Source of the DNA: an uncultured Synergistia bacterium
GTDB taxonomy: Bacteria > Eremiobacterota > SpSt-956 > JAKJGF01
Assembly: GCA_937888925.1 (NCBI GenBank)
Contig: CALARM010000011.1
Location: forward strand, 1-7,353
Reading direction: 5' to 3'
Length of the DNA: 7,353 nucleotides
Below, one piece after another: positions 7,220-7,353 of the stretch. A program made the translations under genes and the position numbers. The notes below the pieces were generated by a model, which was not told the DNA's origin, made no database searches, and saw only the letters and a list, made by a program, of their open reading frames with translations. How positions within the stretch are numbered: the stretch's first letter is position 1; every line of letters starts with the position of its first letter.

Positions 7220-7282
7220 CGCAATGCGTAATGAGTAACATGTGAATACTATTGCATCACCCATTACACATCACGCATCACG
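7220..7282. repeat. Inverted array of GTRATGN-type heptamers just after the upstream gene
   Basis: The left arm on the plus strand reads GCAATGC, GTAATGA, GTAACAT, GTGAATA (7221-7248). The right arm reads GCATCAC, CCATTAC, ACATCAC, GCATCAC (7254-7281), which is GTRATGN in inverted orientation. Positions 7220-7239 and 7263-7282 match 15 of 20 as inverted arms around a 23-nt loop. The array begins four bases after the stop codon of the upstream minus-strand gene. It could therefore form a hairpin in that gene's 3' end, though no U-tract follows to make it a standard terminator. Confidence 0.65.
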
Positions 7283-7285
7283 TAA

Positions 7286-7353
7286 TTATTCTTCTGACGG
7301 TATGTATGTTAAATTATAGACCCTTGTCCCTTCAAGTGAAGCTTCTTTTATAT
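7286..7353 (-). CDS. C-terminal end of an unidentified protein (partial)
   Basis: On the minus strand one frame is open from the window edge to a TAA at 7288-7286. It gives a 21-residue tail with the sequence IKEASLEGTRVYNL followed by TYIPSEE. The other two minus-strand frames close within the first seven codons. The peptide has a mixed, ordinary composition with a beta-strand-like stretch (RVYNLTYIP), and the stop is followed directly by the heptamer array, as would fit a real gene end. The gene extends beyond the window. The tail is too short to name a family, and coding status rests on frame openness alone. Confidence 0.5.
   Translation of the reverse strand, partial: IKEASLEGTRVYNLTYIPSEE

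Noticed and set aside
7076..7282. CRISPR array or replication origin
   Set aside because: Units are 7 bp without unique spacers, so it is not CRISPR. No DnaA-box cluster (TTATCCACA type) was seen, and proximity to dnaE alone does not imply an origin.
7220..7282. Intrinsic terminator of the upstream gene
   Set aside because: The arms pair imperfectly around a 23-nt loop and no U-tract follows on the minus strand, so it was recorded as a repeat that may only assist termination or mRNA stability.

Overview
The window is a block of tightly packed bacterial genes, all read from the minus strand (right to left). Composition is AT-rich, and the intergenic gaps are filled with short palindromic or heptamer-period repeats. 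The replicative polymerase is of the non-proteobacterial DnaE1 type with a complete PHP metal site. It is followed by a Hanks-type kinase fused to a STAND/AAA-like ATPase and by a membrane-anchored TPR protein. This suggests an uncultured, signalling-rich, low-GC Gram-negative-like or candidate-phylum bacterium. I cannot name the phylum from the sequence alone.

Layout in the direction of transcription: 7353-7286 is the last 21 codons of an unidentified gene. 7285-7048 is a 238-bp gap with two inverted heptamer arrays and a possible dnaE promoter. 7047-3547 is dnaE (1166 aa, complete). 3545-1485 is a serine/threonine kinase-ATPase (686 aa), whose start codon lies one base after the dnaE stop, so the two genes are almost certainly co-transcribed and probably translationally coupled. 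1484-1336 is a gap with a composite palindromic repeat. 1335-70 is a TPR protein (421 aa, GTG start with a strong Shine-Dalgarno) with an N-terminal membrane segment and, between two TPR blocks, a segment that looks like the N-terminal domain of the flagellar switch protein FliG. A third inverted heptamer array overlaps the 3' end of this gene at 38-82.

How the genes fit together: dnaE is core replication. The kinase-ATPase and TPR/FliG-like genes look like a signalling pair, with the kinase-ATPase as sensor or switch and the TPR protein as a membrane-bound interaction platform. This pairing is inference from adjacency. The points most worth following up are the FliG-N-like module outside any flagellar context, the dnaE-kinase coupling, and the three heptamer arrays that differ in sequence but share one architecture. 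I see no CRISPR, mobile-element gene, tRNA, rRNA or riboswitch in the window.
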